A model generated the notes under the pieces. It worked only from the letters and a program-made list of their open reading frames with translations, did no database searches and was not told the DNA's origin. A DNA stretch of 64,000 nt, from NCBI RefSeq assembly GCF_026162425.1, contig NZ_JAOBQJ010000003.1:434001-498000 (forward strand), read 5' to 3'. The position numbers and the translations under genes were made by a program. Source of the stretch: Flexivirga meconopsidis (GTDB lineage: Bacteria; Actinomycetota; Actinomycetes; Actinomycetales; Dermatophilaceae). Shown one piece after another: positions 45,636 to 54,866 of the stretch. Each line of letters begins with the position of its first letter. Position 1 is the stretch's first letter.

Positions 45636-46641
45636 GAGGTAGCTCCTGCTCTGCGGTGAAATGGCAGGCAGCCCGGTGCAGTGCGCTGCCCGGGCGCGGT
45701 GTCAGATGCGGGTCGACGGTCTGGCACGCCTCGCCGACCTGTTCGGCGAACGGGCACCGTGGATGGAACGCACACCCGGTGGGTCGGTTCGCGCCCGACG
45801 CCGGCACCCCCGGTATGGCGGCGAGCCGCCGCGACGGAGCGTCCAGGTTGGGAGTGGCCTGTAGCAGGGCACGGGTGTAGGGGTGCGCCGTGTGGTCGAA
45901 AACGTCCAGGACAGTGCCGGTTTCGACGATTCTGCCGGCATACATGACCGCAATGTCGTCGGCTGTCTCAGCGACCACTCCGAGGTCGTGAGTGATCAGG
46001 ACCAGTGCCATGCCGAGGTCGTCGGTGAGCCCGGTCAGCAGGTCGAGCACCTGCTGCTGGACGGTGACGTCGAGTGCGGTCGTCGGCTCGTCCGCGATGA
46101 GCACGGTCGGGTTGTTGACGATCGCCGTTGCGATCATCGCGCGCTGGCGCATGCCACCGCTGAATTCGTGCGGGTAGTCGTCGACTCGACGCTCGGGATC
46201 ACGGATGCCGACCCGGTCCAGCACCTCGACTGCTCGCTTGCGCGCCGCCGTCTTGTCGACCCGGTGGTGCAACCGATAGGCGTCGGAGATCTGCCTGCCG
46301 ATCGTGCGGTAGGGGTTGAGGGCTGCCAAGGCGTCCTGGAAGACCATGGCAATGCTGCTGCCCCGCAACGGAACCCGCTGAGACTCGGCAGCCGTGACCA
46401 GGTCGACACCGGCGACGGTCGCGCTGCCGGTCACCTCCGCGGAACCGGGCAGGAGGCCGATCGAGGCGAGCGCGGTGGCCGACTTGCCGGACCCCGACTC
46501 GCCGACGATCGCCAGGACCCGCCCGGGGTGCACGTCGAGATCGACACCGTCGACGGCGCGCACCGGGTGCGCGCCGCCGAAGGTGACGGTCAGATCGCGC
46601 AGCCGAAGTGCCGGCTCGACGGACGTTCTCGGCTCAGCCAC
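45628..46641 (-). CDS. Oligopeptide/dipeptide ABC transporter ATPase (OppD/DppD-type)
   Basis: 337 residues with Walker A GESGSGKS, signature FSGGMRQRAMIATAI, Walker B VLIADEPTTALD. The OppD-type C-terminal Cys-rich segment (GCAFHPRCPFAEQVGEACQT) may hold an Fe-S cluster, as proposed for the family. It overlaps the permease gene by 8 bases. Confidence 0.94.
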   Translation of the reverse strand: MAEPRTSVEPALRLRDLTVTFGGAHPVRAVDGVDLDVHPGRVLAIVGESGSGKSATALASIGLLPGSAEVTGSATVAGVDLVTAAESQRVPLRGSSIAMVFQDALAALNPYRTIGRQISDAYRLHHRVDKTAARKRAVEVLDRVGIRDPERRVDDYPHEFSGGMRQRAMIATAIVNNPTVLIADEPTTALDVTVQQQVLDLLTGLTDDLGMALVLITHDLGVVAETADDIAVMYAGRIVETGTVLDVFDHTAHPYTRALLQATPNLDAPSRRLAAIPGVPASGANRPTGCAFHPRCPFAEQVGEACQTVDPHLTPRPGSALHRAACHFTAEQELPHV

Positions 46642-47620
46642 GGCGCACCCTCGGGTCGATGAAGCCCTGCACGATATCCACGATCAAGTTGCCGACGATG
46701 ATCAGCGCCGCGCCGAAAAGTGCTGTGCCGACGACGATCCCGAGGTCGTGCGACGACACGCCGCCGAGCAGCAGGTCACCGATACCGTGCATGCTGAAGA
46801 CCTTCTCGGTGAAGATCGTGCCGCCGAGCATGAGGGCCAGATCGATGCCGAATAAGGTCGTCACGGGCACCCAGACGCTGCGGCGGGCGGTCCGCCGGAC
46901 CCGTCGGGCGGATGCGCCGGTGGCGCGCTCAGCGAGCAGATAGTCCGAACCGAGTTCGTCCAGCATCTGGTTACGTGCGTACCGCGCGTAGGCGGCGCCG
47001 TTGATCAGCCCGAGCACGCACCACGGCAGGATGAGATGCCACGCCCAGTCGACGGGGCTCTCGGACAGCGGCACGTAGCCGGACACCGGCACCATGTTGA
47101 GCTGGAAGCCGAAGACGAGAATCGCCAGCAATCCCAGCAGGTATGCCGGCATCGCGACCAACAGCAAGGAGCCGCCGCGCACCAGGCCGTCCAGCACCCC
47201 GCCGCGGAACCTGGCGGCGAGCGGGCCGAGCGTCATACCGACGATGAGCGAGACGACCGCGCCGCCGATGGCGATGGAGGCGGTGATCGGCAACCGCGAC
47301 CAGATCAGGCTGGTGACCGACTGGCGCTGATCGAAGGAGAAGCCGAAGCACGGCGCCGCGCAGCGGGCTGCTTCGGCACCGGTGCCGTAGGTGCGGCCGA
47401 CGAAGAGTCCCTTGACGAAATCGACCCATTGCACGACCGCGCTCTTGTCGGTGCCCATGAATTGTTTGATCTGCGAGAGGCGTTCGGGCTGACAGGGCTT
47501 GCCGCACAGCACCCGGGCGGGGTCGGACGGCCCGCTGTAGAACAGCAGGTAAACGCAGAACGAGATCGCGAGCAAGACCACGACCGACGCGGCGAGGCGG
47601 CGCGCGAGGTACCACGCCAT
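46634..47620 (-). CDS. ABC transporter permease (OppB/DppB-type)
   Basis: 328 residues from ATG 47620 (MAWYLARRLAASVVVLLAIS); a longer frame upstream overlaps the other permease and is rejected. Six membrane helices and the EAA-type loop (YLLAERATGASARRVRRTA) are visible. The periplasmic-side insert after TM1 has four Cys (CGKPC, CAAPC). ATGA overlap with the DppC-type gene. Confidence 0.92.
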   Translation of the reverse strand: MAWYLARRLAASVVVLLAISFCVYLLFYSGPSDPARVLCGKPCQPERLSQIKQFMGTDKSAVVQWVDFVKGLFVGRTYGTGAEAARCAAPCFGFSFDQRQSVTSLIWSRLPITASIAIGGAVVSLIVGMTLGPLAARFRGGVLDGLVRGGSLLLVAMPAYLLGLLAILVFGFQLNMVPVSGYVPLSESPVDWAWHLILPWCVLGLINGAAYARYARNQMLDELGSDYLLAERATGASARRVRRTARRSVWVPVTTLFGIDLALMLGGTIFTEKVFSMHGIGDLLLGGVSSHDLGIVVGTALFGAALIIVGNLIVDIVQGFIDPRVRRG

Positions 47621-48549
47621 CAGCGACCACTCTCCGTGCGGACGTCGAACGCGTCGCGCAGGGCGTCGCCGAGCAGGGTCGCGCCCAGGATGATCAGCAG
47701 CAGCGCGATCGACGGGAAGATCAGGTAACCGGCGTCGGCTCCGGTGTAGGTCCACGTGATCGATTGCCCGATCAACACGCCGAGGTCGGGTGAGCTGGGG
47801 TCGAGGCCGACGCCGAGGAAACTCAGGCCGGCCGAGACCGCGACCGTCGCGGGGAAGCTCAGCGCCACGACCACGGCGAGGGTGCCGACCAGGTTGGGCA
47901 GCAACTCGCTGACGAAGACGCGGCGCAGGGGAGTGCCGGAAGCCCTTGCCGCGTCGATGAATTCGCGAGCGGCCAACTGCCGGGTCTGGGTATGGATGAG
48001 CCGCGCGGTGCTTACCCAACCGAAGGCGGCGAGCACGACGGTGAGCACCACCGGTTTGGGGATGCTGGACGGCACGATGAGCTGCAGGGCGATGAGGAAC
48101 AGCAGGGTCGGAAAGCCGAACATGAAGTCGACGAAGCGACCGAGCACCGCCTCGAACCATCCACCGAGGTAGCCCATCGCCATTCCGATCGTGGCGCCGA
48201 TGATGACGGAGATGACCGTCGCCGCAATCGCGATGATCACCGTCGTGCGGATGCCGTAGACGACGAGCGCGAAGAGATCACGCCCGGTGCCCGGCTCGAC
48301 CCCGAACCAGTGTGTGCCGCTCACCCCGCCGAAACTGCCGAACGGGTTGCCGCCGTTGTTGCCGTCGACCAGATCGCCGTTGAAGGCGTGCGGGTCCTGA
48401 CCTTCCAGGGCAGCGAGCAGCGGGGCGCACAAACCGGCGAGCAGCACCAGCAGCAGGATCGCCGCGCCGAGCCGGCCACCGAAGGAGCGAGCGGTGCGGC
48501 GCAGCGCCAGCGACAGCGGCGAGCGCGCGCGGGCGACCGCCGCCGTCAC
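47620..48549 (-). CDS. ABC transporter permease (OppC/DppC-type)
   Basis: 309 residues from GTG 48549, whose GTGA overlaps the binding-protein stop. Six membrane helices, the HWFGVEPGTGRDLFALVVYG motif typical of DppC, and EAA loop FIDAARASGTPLRRVFVSEL. Confidence 0.92.
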   Translation of the reverse strand: MTAAVARARSPLSLALRRTARSFGGRLGAAILLLVLLAGLCAPLLAALEGQDPHAFNGDLVDGNNGGNPFGSFGGVSGTHWFGVEPGTGRDLFALVVYGIRTTVIIAIAATVISVIIGATIGMAMGYLGGWFEAVLGRFVDFMFGFPTLLFLIALQLIVPSSIPKPVVLTVVLAAFGWVSTARLIHTQTRQLAAREFIDAARASGTPLRRVFVSELLPNLVGTLAVVVALSFPATVAVSAGLSFLGVGLDPSSPDLGVLIGQSITWTYTGADAGYLIFPSIALLLIILGATLLGDALRDAFDVRTESGR

Positions 48550-50240
48550 TTGCGCAGGCCCTGGATCAACACGTTGGGGTAGGTGGGGAACGTCGGGATG
48601 TAGGTGTTCGTCACGTTGCTGCCGTTGAGGTAGGCCTGGTGGGAGTAGTAGAGCGGAACGACCGGCGCCTGCTGCAGGATCTGCTGGTCGATCTTGGCCC
48701 ACGCCTTGGCGGCCTCGTCGGCATTGGTCAGCGCGGTCGCGTCCACGATCGCCTTGTCGACGGCCGGATCCTTGAACTTCGACAGGTTGAAGTTGCCGCC
48801 GCCGACCTGGCTCGCGGCGAATACCGGTTGGAGTTGCGCGTACGCGCCTGGGTAATCGGCCTGCCAGCCGGAGATGGTCAGGTCGAAGTTGTTGCTCTGC
48901 GACACCGTCGCCTGCCAGGCGTCACTGTCCTGGCCGGTCAGCTTGACGTTGACGCCGAGCTTCTTCAGGTCGGCCTGGATCGAGGCCGCCTGCTGTGCCT
49001 GACCTGGGCTGGTCGAGTCGTATACCAGGCTCAGGGTGGGCAGTTTGACGCCGCCGAGCAACTGCTTGGCCTTGGCGGTGTCACCGGTCGCCGGCGCCTT
49101 GTAGAGGTCGTATTCCTGGTAGCCCTGCACGCCCGGCGGGATGAGCGTGGTGGAGATCGCACCGCCATACGTTGGTCCGCCCGCGATGGTCTGCAGCGAC
49201 TGCTTGTTGATCGCGTATTGGAATGCCTTGCGCACGGTGAGGTTCGACAGCCCGGGCCGGCTGGTGTTGAGGATGAGGTATTCGGCGGCGCCGGAGGGCG
49301 ACACGGTGGTGCGGGCCTTGACCGACGGGTCGGCGTTGATCTTGGGCACGATGGCGCTGGTCACCTGCACGCCGGCGCCGTTCTTGTCATTGCCCTGGTC
49401 GTCCACCATCCGCTGCGCCAACGTGTCGGGGTCGAGGCCCATCTCGTAGGTGATCGTGTCGGGTGCCCCAAGGCGCACCGGGTCAGTATCCTTCTGCCAG
49501 TTGGGGTTTCGCTTGAGGGTCACCTTCGATCCGACCGTGTATGACGCAACTTGGTACGGCCCCGACGACGGCGGAGTGCGGTCGTACGCCGGGATGCCCA
49601 TGCCCTTGCCGACGGGGATGGGGGCGAACGCGGGCATCGAGGCGACCCATGGGAAGTCGGCGAACGCCTTGTTCAGGTGGAACACGACCGTGGAGGCGTC
49701 CGGTGTCTGGATCGAGTCGAGGTGCTTGCCCTTGGCCGGGCCCTGGTAGCCCTCACCGCCGACGAGCAGCGCCTTGTGGTAGCTCAGTCCGCCCTGCAGC
49801 TGCGGATCGAAACTGCGCTCCACGCCGAACTTGATGTCCTGCGCGGTGATCGCCCCTCCGTCGGCGTACTTCAGCCCGCTCTTGAGTTTGAAGGTCCAGG
49901 TTTTTCCGCCGTCGGACGCGGTGCCGGTGTTGGTTGCCAGGTCAGGGGCGAGCTCGGTGTTGCCGGTCGGGGAGGTCTTCCAGGTGGTCAGGCCCCGGGC
50001 GAGCAGGTGGATCGTGCTGGTGCCGAGGTTCTGGCTCTTCGCCGGGTCGAAGTGGATCTCCTTGCTGGAGGTGTACTCCAAGAGTGTGCCGCCCTGTTTC
50101 GGGGCCGCCGCAGCGCCGCCGCCCGCGCTCGCTGAGCCCGAATTCGTAGCGTTGCCGCGGGAGTTGGCGTTGCATGAGGTCAGCGCGATGGCTCCGACCA
50201 GAGTGCTTGCTGCGATCAGGGCGGAACGACGACGAAGCAT
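48546..50240 (-). CDS. ABC transporter substrate-binding lipoprotein, family 5
   Basis: 564 residues: lipoprotein signal MLRRRSALIAASTLVGAIAL with lipobox LTSC, a Ser/Gly/Ala linker, then SBP_bac_5 (DLATNTGTASDGGKTWTFKL, FDLTISGWQADYPGA). It captures peptides or similar solutes and delivers them to the two permeases. First gene of the complete five-gene importer operon. Confidence 0.94.
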   Translation of the reverse strand: MLRRRSALIAASTLVGAIALTSCNANSRGNATNSGSASAGGGAAAAPKQGGTLLEYTSSKEIHFDPAKSQNLGTSTIHLLARGLTTWKTSPTGNTELAPDLATNTGTASDGGKTWTFKLKSGLKYADGGAITAQDIKFGVERSFDPQLQGGLSYHKALLVGGEGYQGPAKGKHLDSIQTPDASTVVFHLNKAFADFPWVASMPAFAPIPVGKGMGIPAYDRTPPSSGPYQVASYTVGSKVTLKRNPNWQKDTDPVRLGAPDTITYEMGLDPDTLAQRMVDDQGNDKNGAGVQVTSAIVPKINADPSVKARTTVSPSGAAEYLILNTSRPGLSNLTVRKAFQYAINKQSLQTIAGGPTYGGAISTTLIPPGVQGYQEYDLYKAPATGDTAKAKQLLGGVKLPTLSLVYDSTSPGQAQQAASIQADLKKLGVNVKLTGQDSDAWQATVSQSNNFDLTISGWQADYPGAYAQLQPVFAASQVGGGNFNLSKFKDPAVDKAIVDATALTNADEAAKAWAKIDQQILQQAPVVPLYYSHQAYLNGSNVTNTYIPTFPTYPNVLIQGLRK

Positions 50241-50260
50241 GACGGCCTTTCTTTTAAAAT

Positions 50261-50276
50261 CACATGTAATTATGTG
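50261..50276. promoter_or_regulatory. Palindrome upstream of the importer operon
   Basis: CACATGTAATTATGTG (CACAT/ATGTG arms) in an A+T-rich patch starting 21 bases upstream of the binding-protein ATG, next to TTTTAAAAT. Likely overlaps the promoter; regulator unknown. Confidence 0.4.
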
Positions 50277-50444
50277 GATCCTAAGGGTCGCTTATGACCA
50301 CCCTTCGCCCGGGTACGTTCGGACCCGCGTGGGCTCCGGGCCGGTCCATCATTCCGCGGATCGGCTGCCGGCGACGGGTTGGGGCGGGTTAACCTTGCGC
50401 GGCCGGTGTCAGGGCCGGACCGCGAACGAGAGGCGGACAACAAC

Positions 50445-52385
50445 GTGGGGAAAGCGACGGTCGACCCGACCTCGGCTGCCTTCTGGCGCGGCCGCGAGGT
50501 CGCCATCGCCGCGGTCGCCGGCGTGCTCGGCTCGATCGCGGTCTTCAGCAAGGTGCCGGGAACGACCTCACGATTTCTGGGCACCCAGTCGATCGGTTCA
50601 CTGCTGGCTGCGGCGTGCTTCGGATACGTCACCCTGATCGCGCTGCGCCGCGTTCGTCGGTTCGTATGGCGCTGGGCGCTTCCCGTCGGAGCCTTCCTGG
50701 CACTGTTGCAGGTGCTCGGCGCATCGCTCGCGGTCCGGGACGACCTGCCGTTCCGCCGGTTGGCGGACTGGCAGGGCCCACTACAGGCCGTGATCTGGGT
50801 CGGTTTCGCAGCGGTGTTCGCGACCGCGCTCGCCGTGATCTGGGAAGTGGCGCTTCGGTCGGTCGCGCCGGGCCGGGCCGACCCGCGCCCTGCCGGCGCG
50901 AGCTGGGCAGGGCGCTTCCTGACCGCCATACGACAGGTGCGCCGTGGGCCGGTTGCCGCCTTGTTCGGCGTCATGCTCGCAGCGCGGCTGCCGGCATTCG
51001 CCGTCTGGTTTCCCGGCGTGGTGCCGTTCGACACTTTCCGCAGCTACGCCTATGTGCGCGGCACGTCGCCTTGGGATGCCTACGAGCCGGTCGGTCACAC
51101 GATGCTGACCTGGCTGTATGACCGGATCGGCACCGCGCTGGGCATGGGTGACACCGGGAAGGTCGCCATCGCGGTCGCCGTGCAGATCCTGCTGATGGCC
51201 GGCGCCTTCACCTTCCTGCTGGTCCGGATCGCCGTCTGGGGCGTCCCGCGGATCGTGTGGTGGTCGTCGGCGGCCTTCCTGGGGTTGTTCCCGATCTTCG
51301 GCATTTTCGCGGTGACCGAGCTCAAGGACGTGCCCTTCGCCCTCGCCCTGCTCGTCTTCGTGGTCGCGATCGGCGAGATCGCTGTGCGCCGTACCAGCGC
51401 CCGGTGGCCGTGGGTCACGATGGCTGTCGCGCAGATCGTCGCAATCCTGATGCGCAACAACGGTATTCACGTCGTGCTGCTCAGCCTCGCGGTCTTGCTG
51501 GTGGCGCTGCGTGGGCAGCGAATGCGGGTGCTGGTGGTCGGCGTCGTCGCGGCGGTCGCCTACGTGATCTACGTCGGCCCGGTCTACTCGGCGATCGGTG
51601 TCGGCCCGGACCGCACCGTCGAGACATTGTCGGTGCCGATCCAGCAGGTCGCGCGCATCGCCAAGGCATCGGGTGAGTCGTTCACCCCAGCCGAACGCCG
51701 GTATGTCGCAGAGAATTTCGACGGAGTTACGCCCGAACAGCTGGGCAAGGTGTATGACGCAGGCGTCGCCGACAAGCCGAAGGATCTCGCGCTGCAGTCG
51801 TGGGACCGGCACGGTACGGGCGAATTCCTCAGCGGCTGGTTGCGGCTGGCCGCGGCGCATCCGACCACCGCAGGGACAGCCACGCTCGCCGGGACCGTGG
51901 GCTATTGGTATCCGGATGCTCCGCTGCGGGACGTGACCTACACCTGGTCGCGCAACGACATCCGCGGGGTGCACCTCGACATCCCCTCAGGGCCGCCGAA
52001 GCCGGGCTTGCGGCGAGAGTTGGTCGACGCCAGCCTGCTCGCCCCGGACAAGGCCAACCAGCGCCGAGGCATGGTCACTCCGCCTGGCTACCTCGGCCCG
52101 GAGTTCCGCACGATCCCGGTGCTCGGTCAGCTCGTCTCGCCGGGGCTGATGGCCTGGGCCTGGCTGGTCGCGGCCATCGGCCTCGTGATCACCGGTCTAC
52201 GTCGCCGGCTCGCCGTGGTGGTGCCGGTCTTGATGCTCTACCTGACTGTGCTGGCATGTCCGGTGTCGGGATCGATCCGCTACACGCTGTTGCTCTTCGT
52301 CGCTGCACCGCTCACCGCCGCCATCCTCACCGCGCCGGCCGAGGCCCGGCCGGCGCACGAACGGGTCGATCAGTCCGCCGGCTGA
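50445..52385 (+). CDS. Polytopic membrane protein, DUF6020-like
   Basis: 646 residues from GTG 50445. About 11-13 hydrophobic segments flank a central external loop (FPGVVPFDTFRSYAYVRG, then YEPVGHTMLTWLYDR) and a LGLFPIFGIFAVTELKDVPF segment. These resemble DUF6020 and other GT-C-like proteins. A role in cell-surface polymer glycosylation would fit but is not shown. It overlaps the convergent aldehyde dehydrogenase by 16 bases. Confidence 0.7.
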   Translation: MGKATVDPTSAAFWRGREVAIAAVAGVLGSIAVFSKVPGTTSRFLGTQSIGSLLAAACFGYVTLIALRRVRRFVWRWALPVGAFLALLQVLGASLAVRDDLPFRRLADWQGPLQAVIWVGFAAVFATALAVIWEVALRSVAPGRADPRPAGASWAGRFLTAIRQVRRGPVAALFGVMLAARLPAFAVWFPGVVPFDTFRSYAYVRGTSPWDAYEPVGHTMLTWLYDRIGTALGMGDTGKVAIAVAVQILLMAGAFTFLLVRIAVWGVPRIVWWSSAAFLGLFPIFGIFAVTELKDVPFALALLVFVVAIGEIAVRRTSARWPWVTMAVAQIVAILMRNNGIHVVLLSLAVLLVALRGQRMRVLVVGVVAAVAYVIYVGPVYSAIGVGPDRTVETLSVPIQQVARIAKASGESFTPAERRYVAENFDGVTPEQLGKVYDAGVADKPKDLALQSWDRHGTGEFLSGWLRLAAAHPTTAGTATLAGTVGYWYPDAPLRDVTYTWSRNDIRGVHLDIPSGPPKPGLRRELVDASLLAPDKANQRRGMVTPPGYLGPEFRTIPVLGQLVSPGLMAWAWLVAAIGLVITGLRRRLAVVVPVLMLYLTVLACPVSGSIRYTLLLFVAAPLTAAILTAPAEARPAHERVDQSAG

Positions 52386-53800
52386 TAGCCGATCACGGCC
52401 TTGGTCTCGACGAAATCGTCGAACGCCTTGTCGCCCCACTCGCGCCCGTTGCCCGACTGTTTGTAGCCACCGAACGGTGCGGTGAAGTCGACCGGAGTGC
52501 TGTTGAGGTTGACCTGGCCGGCCCGCAGACGGGAGGCGACCGTGCGCACCTGGTCCAGATCCGACCCGGTGACGTAGGCGGCCAGCCCGTAGTCGGTGTC
52601 GTTGCCGATCTCGACGGCCTCGTCGACCGACTCGTAGGGCAGGATCGACAGCACCGGGCCGAAGATCTCCTCACGGGCAATCGTCATCTCGTTGTTCACG
52701 TTGGCGAAAACCGTTGGCTTCGCGAAGAATCCGGCGTCGATGCCGTCGGGTCGCCCGGTGCCGCCGGCAACCAGCGTGGCGCCCTCGTCGATGCCCTGCT
52801 GGATCAGCCCCTGCACCTTGTCGAATTGCGCCTGCGAGGCGAGCGGTCCCATCTTCACCTCGCCGGTCGGGTCGCCGACGGTGACCTTCTCGGCGGCGTC
52901 CTTGGCGATATCCATCGCCTCCTGCATCCGATGTGCCGGCACGAGCATCCGGGTCGGTGCGTTGCACGACTGCCCGGTGTTCTGCATCACCGATGCGACG
53001 CCGAGCTTCACCCCGCGGGCAAAGCTGTCGTCATCGAGGATGATGTTGGGGCTCTTGCCGCCGAGCTCCTGATGCACTCGCTTGACGGTCGGCGCAGCCG
53101 CCTCGGCCACCGCGACACCGGCGCGGGTGGATCCGGTGATGCTGATCATGTCGACCTGCGGGTGCGCCGCCAAGGCCGCGCCAACCGTCGGTCCGTCGCC
53201 ACCGAGCAGGTTGAAGACACCGGCGGGAACGCCTGCCGCATCGAGGATCTCGGCAAAGATGTATGCCGTGAACGGTGCCACCTCGGACGGCTTCAGCACC
53301 ATGGTGCAGCCGGTCGCCAGAGCCGGGGCGACCTTCGCGGTGATCTGGTTGAGCGGCCAGTTCCACGGGGTGATGAACGCACACACCCCGATCGGCTCGC
53401 GCACCAGCAGCGTGCCGCCGCGCTGCTCCTCGAAGGGATAGCTGCGCAGCGCCTCGCGTGCCGTCGCGAGGTGGGCGTGCCCCATCGCGACCTGTGCATT
53501 CTTGGCGAGTTTGGCGGGTGCGCCCATCTCCTCCGTCACGGCTGCCGCGAGATCGCCTGCACGCCGGTCATATTCGGCGACGATCGCGTCGAGCACGTCG
53601 CCGCGCTCAGCGACCGAGGTCGTCGACCACGAGCCGAACGCCTTGCGCGCGGCGGCGACGGCCTTGTCAACGTCGGCGCTGTCGCCGAGTGCGATGTGCC
53701 CGGCGACCTGCTCGGTGGTCGGATTGACGACGTCGAAGCTGTTGGGCTGGTCGGGTGCGACCCACGCACCGTCGATGTAGAACTTGTCGTACTCACGCAT
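52370..53800 (-). CDS. NAD(P)-dependent aldehyde dehydrogenase
   Basis: 476 residues of the ALDH superfamily. PWNWPLNQITAKVAPALATG binds the cofactor, the general base Glu is in HQELGGKSPNIIL, and the nucleophile Cys is in NTGQSCNAPTRM. The C-terminal PFGGYKQSGNGREWG motif is present. It oxidises an aldehyde to the acid; specificity is not readable. Confidence 0.94.
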   Translation of the reverse strand: MREYDKFYIDGAWVAPDQPNSFDVVNPTTEQVAGHIALGDSADVDKAVAAARKAFGSWSTTSVAERGDVLDAIVAEYDRRAGDLAAAVTEEMGAPAKLAKNAQVAMGHAHLATAREALRSYPFEEQRGGTLLVREPIGVCAFITPWNWPLNQITAKVAPALATGCTMVLKPSEVAPFTAYIFAEILDAAGVPAGVFNLLGGDGPTVGAALAAHPQVDMISITGSTRAGVAVAEAAAPTVKRVHQELGGKSPNIILDDDSFARGVKLGVASVMQNTGQSCNAPTRMLVPAHRMQEAMDIAKDAAEKVTVGDPTGEVKMGPLASQAQFDKVQGLIQQGIDEGATLVAGGTGRPDGIDAGFFAKPTVFANVNNEMTIAREEIFGPVLSILPYESVDEAVEIGNDTDYGLAAYVTGSDLDQVRTVASRLRAGQVNLNSTPVDFTAPFGGYKQSGNGREWGDKAFDDFVETKAVIGYQPAD

Positions 53801-53839
53801 CGGGCGAAGTCATCTCCTCGGGAAGCCGGGTGTCGCCGG

Positions 53840-54055
53840 TCACATGGGCGACGACTCCGAGCATATGGAGACCGGGCCGGTCGGTGCGGAACCACCGTCA
53901 TACACCTGCTGGAGCTGGGCCTTGCGCAGCTTCCCTAGTGCCCGGTGGCAGCCCGACCGCACCGCACCCTCGCGGACGCCGAGAATGCGCGCGACGTCCT
54001 CGACCGACAGGTCCTCGAGGTAGCGCAACACGACCATCGCCCGCTGGACAGGAAC
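53840..54055 (-). pseudogene. Sigma-70 (SigE-family) region 4 remnant
   Basis: The reading QRAMVVLRYLEDLSVEDVAR, then GVREGAVRSGCHRALGKLRK, is sigma region 4 of the SigE family, but nothing upstream in this frame encodes regions 1-3. Its 5' side runs, out of frame, into the anti-sigma-like gene at about 54060. The stop is at 53840. It looks like the 3' end of a deleted or rearranged sigma gene. Confidence 0.7.
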
Positions 54056-54519
54056 ACCGAATTGGTAGAGGCGTTCGACTGGGAGGTGTCGTAAAGCTTG
54101 TTGTGCGCGCCTTGGTACTCGAGCCCCGCAGGAAGCTGGCTGCCGTGCGGTAGGAGGTAGTCGCCGACGCCGGCAATCCGTTTGCCCTGGAACAGGTCCG
54201 AGAGGTCGACCGCTCCCGGCACGGTGCTGGACCCGGCGGGGGATGGGGTCGCCGGCGGGACGGTGCGTGTGGCACTCAGCGAGGTGCCCGGCGCTGCCGG
54301 GGTAGCCGCTCCGCCCGGGAGGCCCGTCACGATCACCGCTGCAGCGGACGCGATCACCCCGGTCGTGAGGAGACCACCGCCCGCAGCCGCGACGCGTCGG
54401 CGGCGCCGTTGCGCCCGTCCGACGCATCGGACACGCGCCAGCAACTCTGCCGCATCGCCGTCCGATGGCGGCAGTTCGGCATACGCCTCACGCAGTTGGT
54501 CTTCGAGTTCGGTGGTCAT
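53935..54519 (-). pseudogene. Truncated anti-sigma-like membrane protein, 3' end replaced by sigma sequence
   Basis: From ATG 54519 (AGGGGA upstream) the product reads TTELEDQLREAYAELPPSDG, with an Arg-rich stop-transfer (RRRRRR) and one membrane helix (TTGVIASAAAVIVTGL), then an external region to about residue 150. After about 54060 the frame reads through the sigma region 4 DNA in the wrong phase (SGRWSCCATSRTCRSRTS), giving a nonsense tail. The first 150 codons look genuine and resemble membrane partners of SigE-family sigmas. Confidence 0.65.
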
Positions 54520-54640
54520 GACGCAATCCCCTGTCCCCGTGGCGATACTGGCAGTCCTTAGACGCGGTGGCCACGCGCCGGCGTCACGCGGGCCCGCCCT
54601 CGATTTGGTCGAGGCCGCCCTCGGCCCCTACTCTGGATGC

Positions 54641-54735
54641 ACCGAAGACCGCCGGTTGCCACCCGCGCTCACGCGCGAGTGGTCGAAGGTTCCGCACGAA
54701 GCGGGCGACCAGCGCAGGTGAGCTAGGCAGCACGG
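54641..54735 (+). ncRNA. Ribosomal protein L10 leader
   Basis: The rplJ 5' region contains GAAGACCGCCGGTTG and, after a GCTCACGCGCGAG stem, GACCAGCGCAGGTGAGC. This is the kink-turn-like wording of the L10 leader that binds L10(L12)4 for autoregulation. It lies about 130-225 bases upstream of rplJ and before the attenuator hairpin. Confidence 0.65.
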
Positions 54736-54774
54736 CCCCGTCATACCTGATGTATGCCGGCAGGTCGATCACGT

Positions 54775-54805
54775 GAGCCCCGCGCATCTGCGCCGGGGCT
54801 CTTTT
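54775..54805 (+). terminator. Attenuator hairpin in the rplJ leader
   Basis: GAGCCCCGCGC/GCGCCGGGGCTC stem (one bulge) followed by TTTT, 62 bases before the rplJ ATG. A terminator inside the leader suggests attenuation linked to the L10-binding structure. Confidence 0.75.
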
Positions 54806-54866
54806 CGTTGCGGCGCGCTTCTCCCGGTGACCCTCGGGCCAACATTCACCGATCAAGGAGGTCCGC

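Noticed and set aside
47621-48160. N-terminal extension of the DppB-type permease
   Set aside because: It lies inside the DppC-type gene in another frame, and the ATG at 47620 gives the canonical N-terminus.
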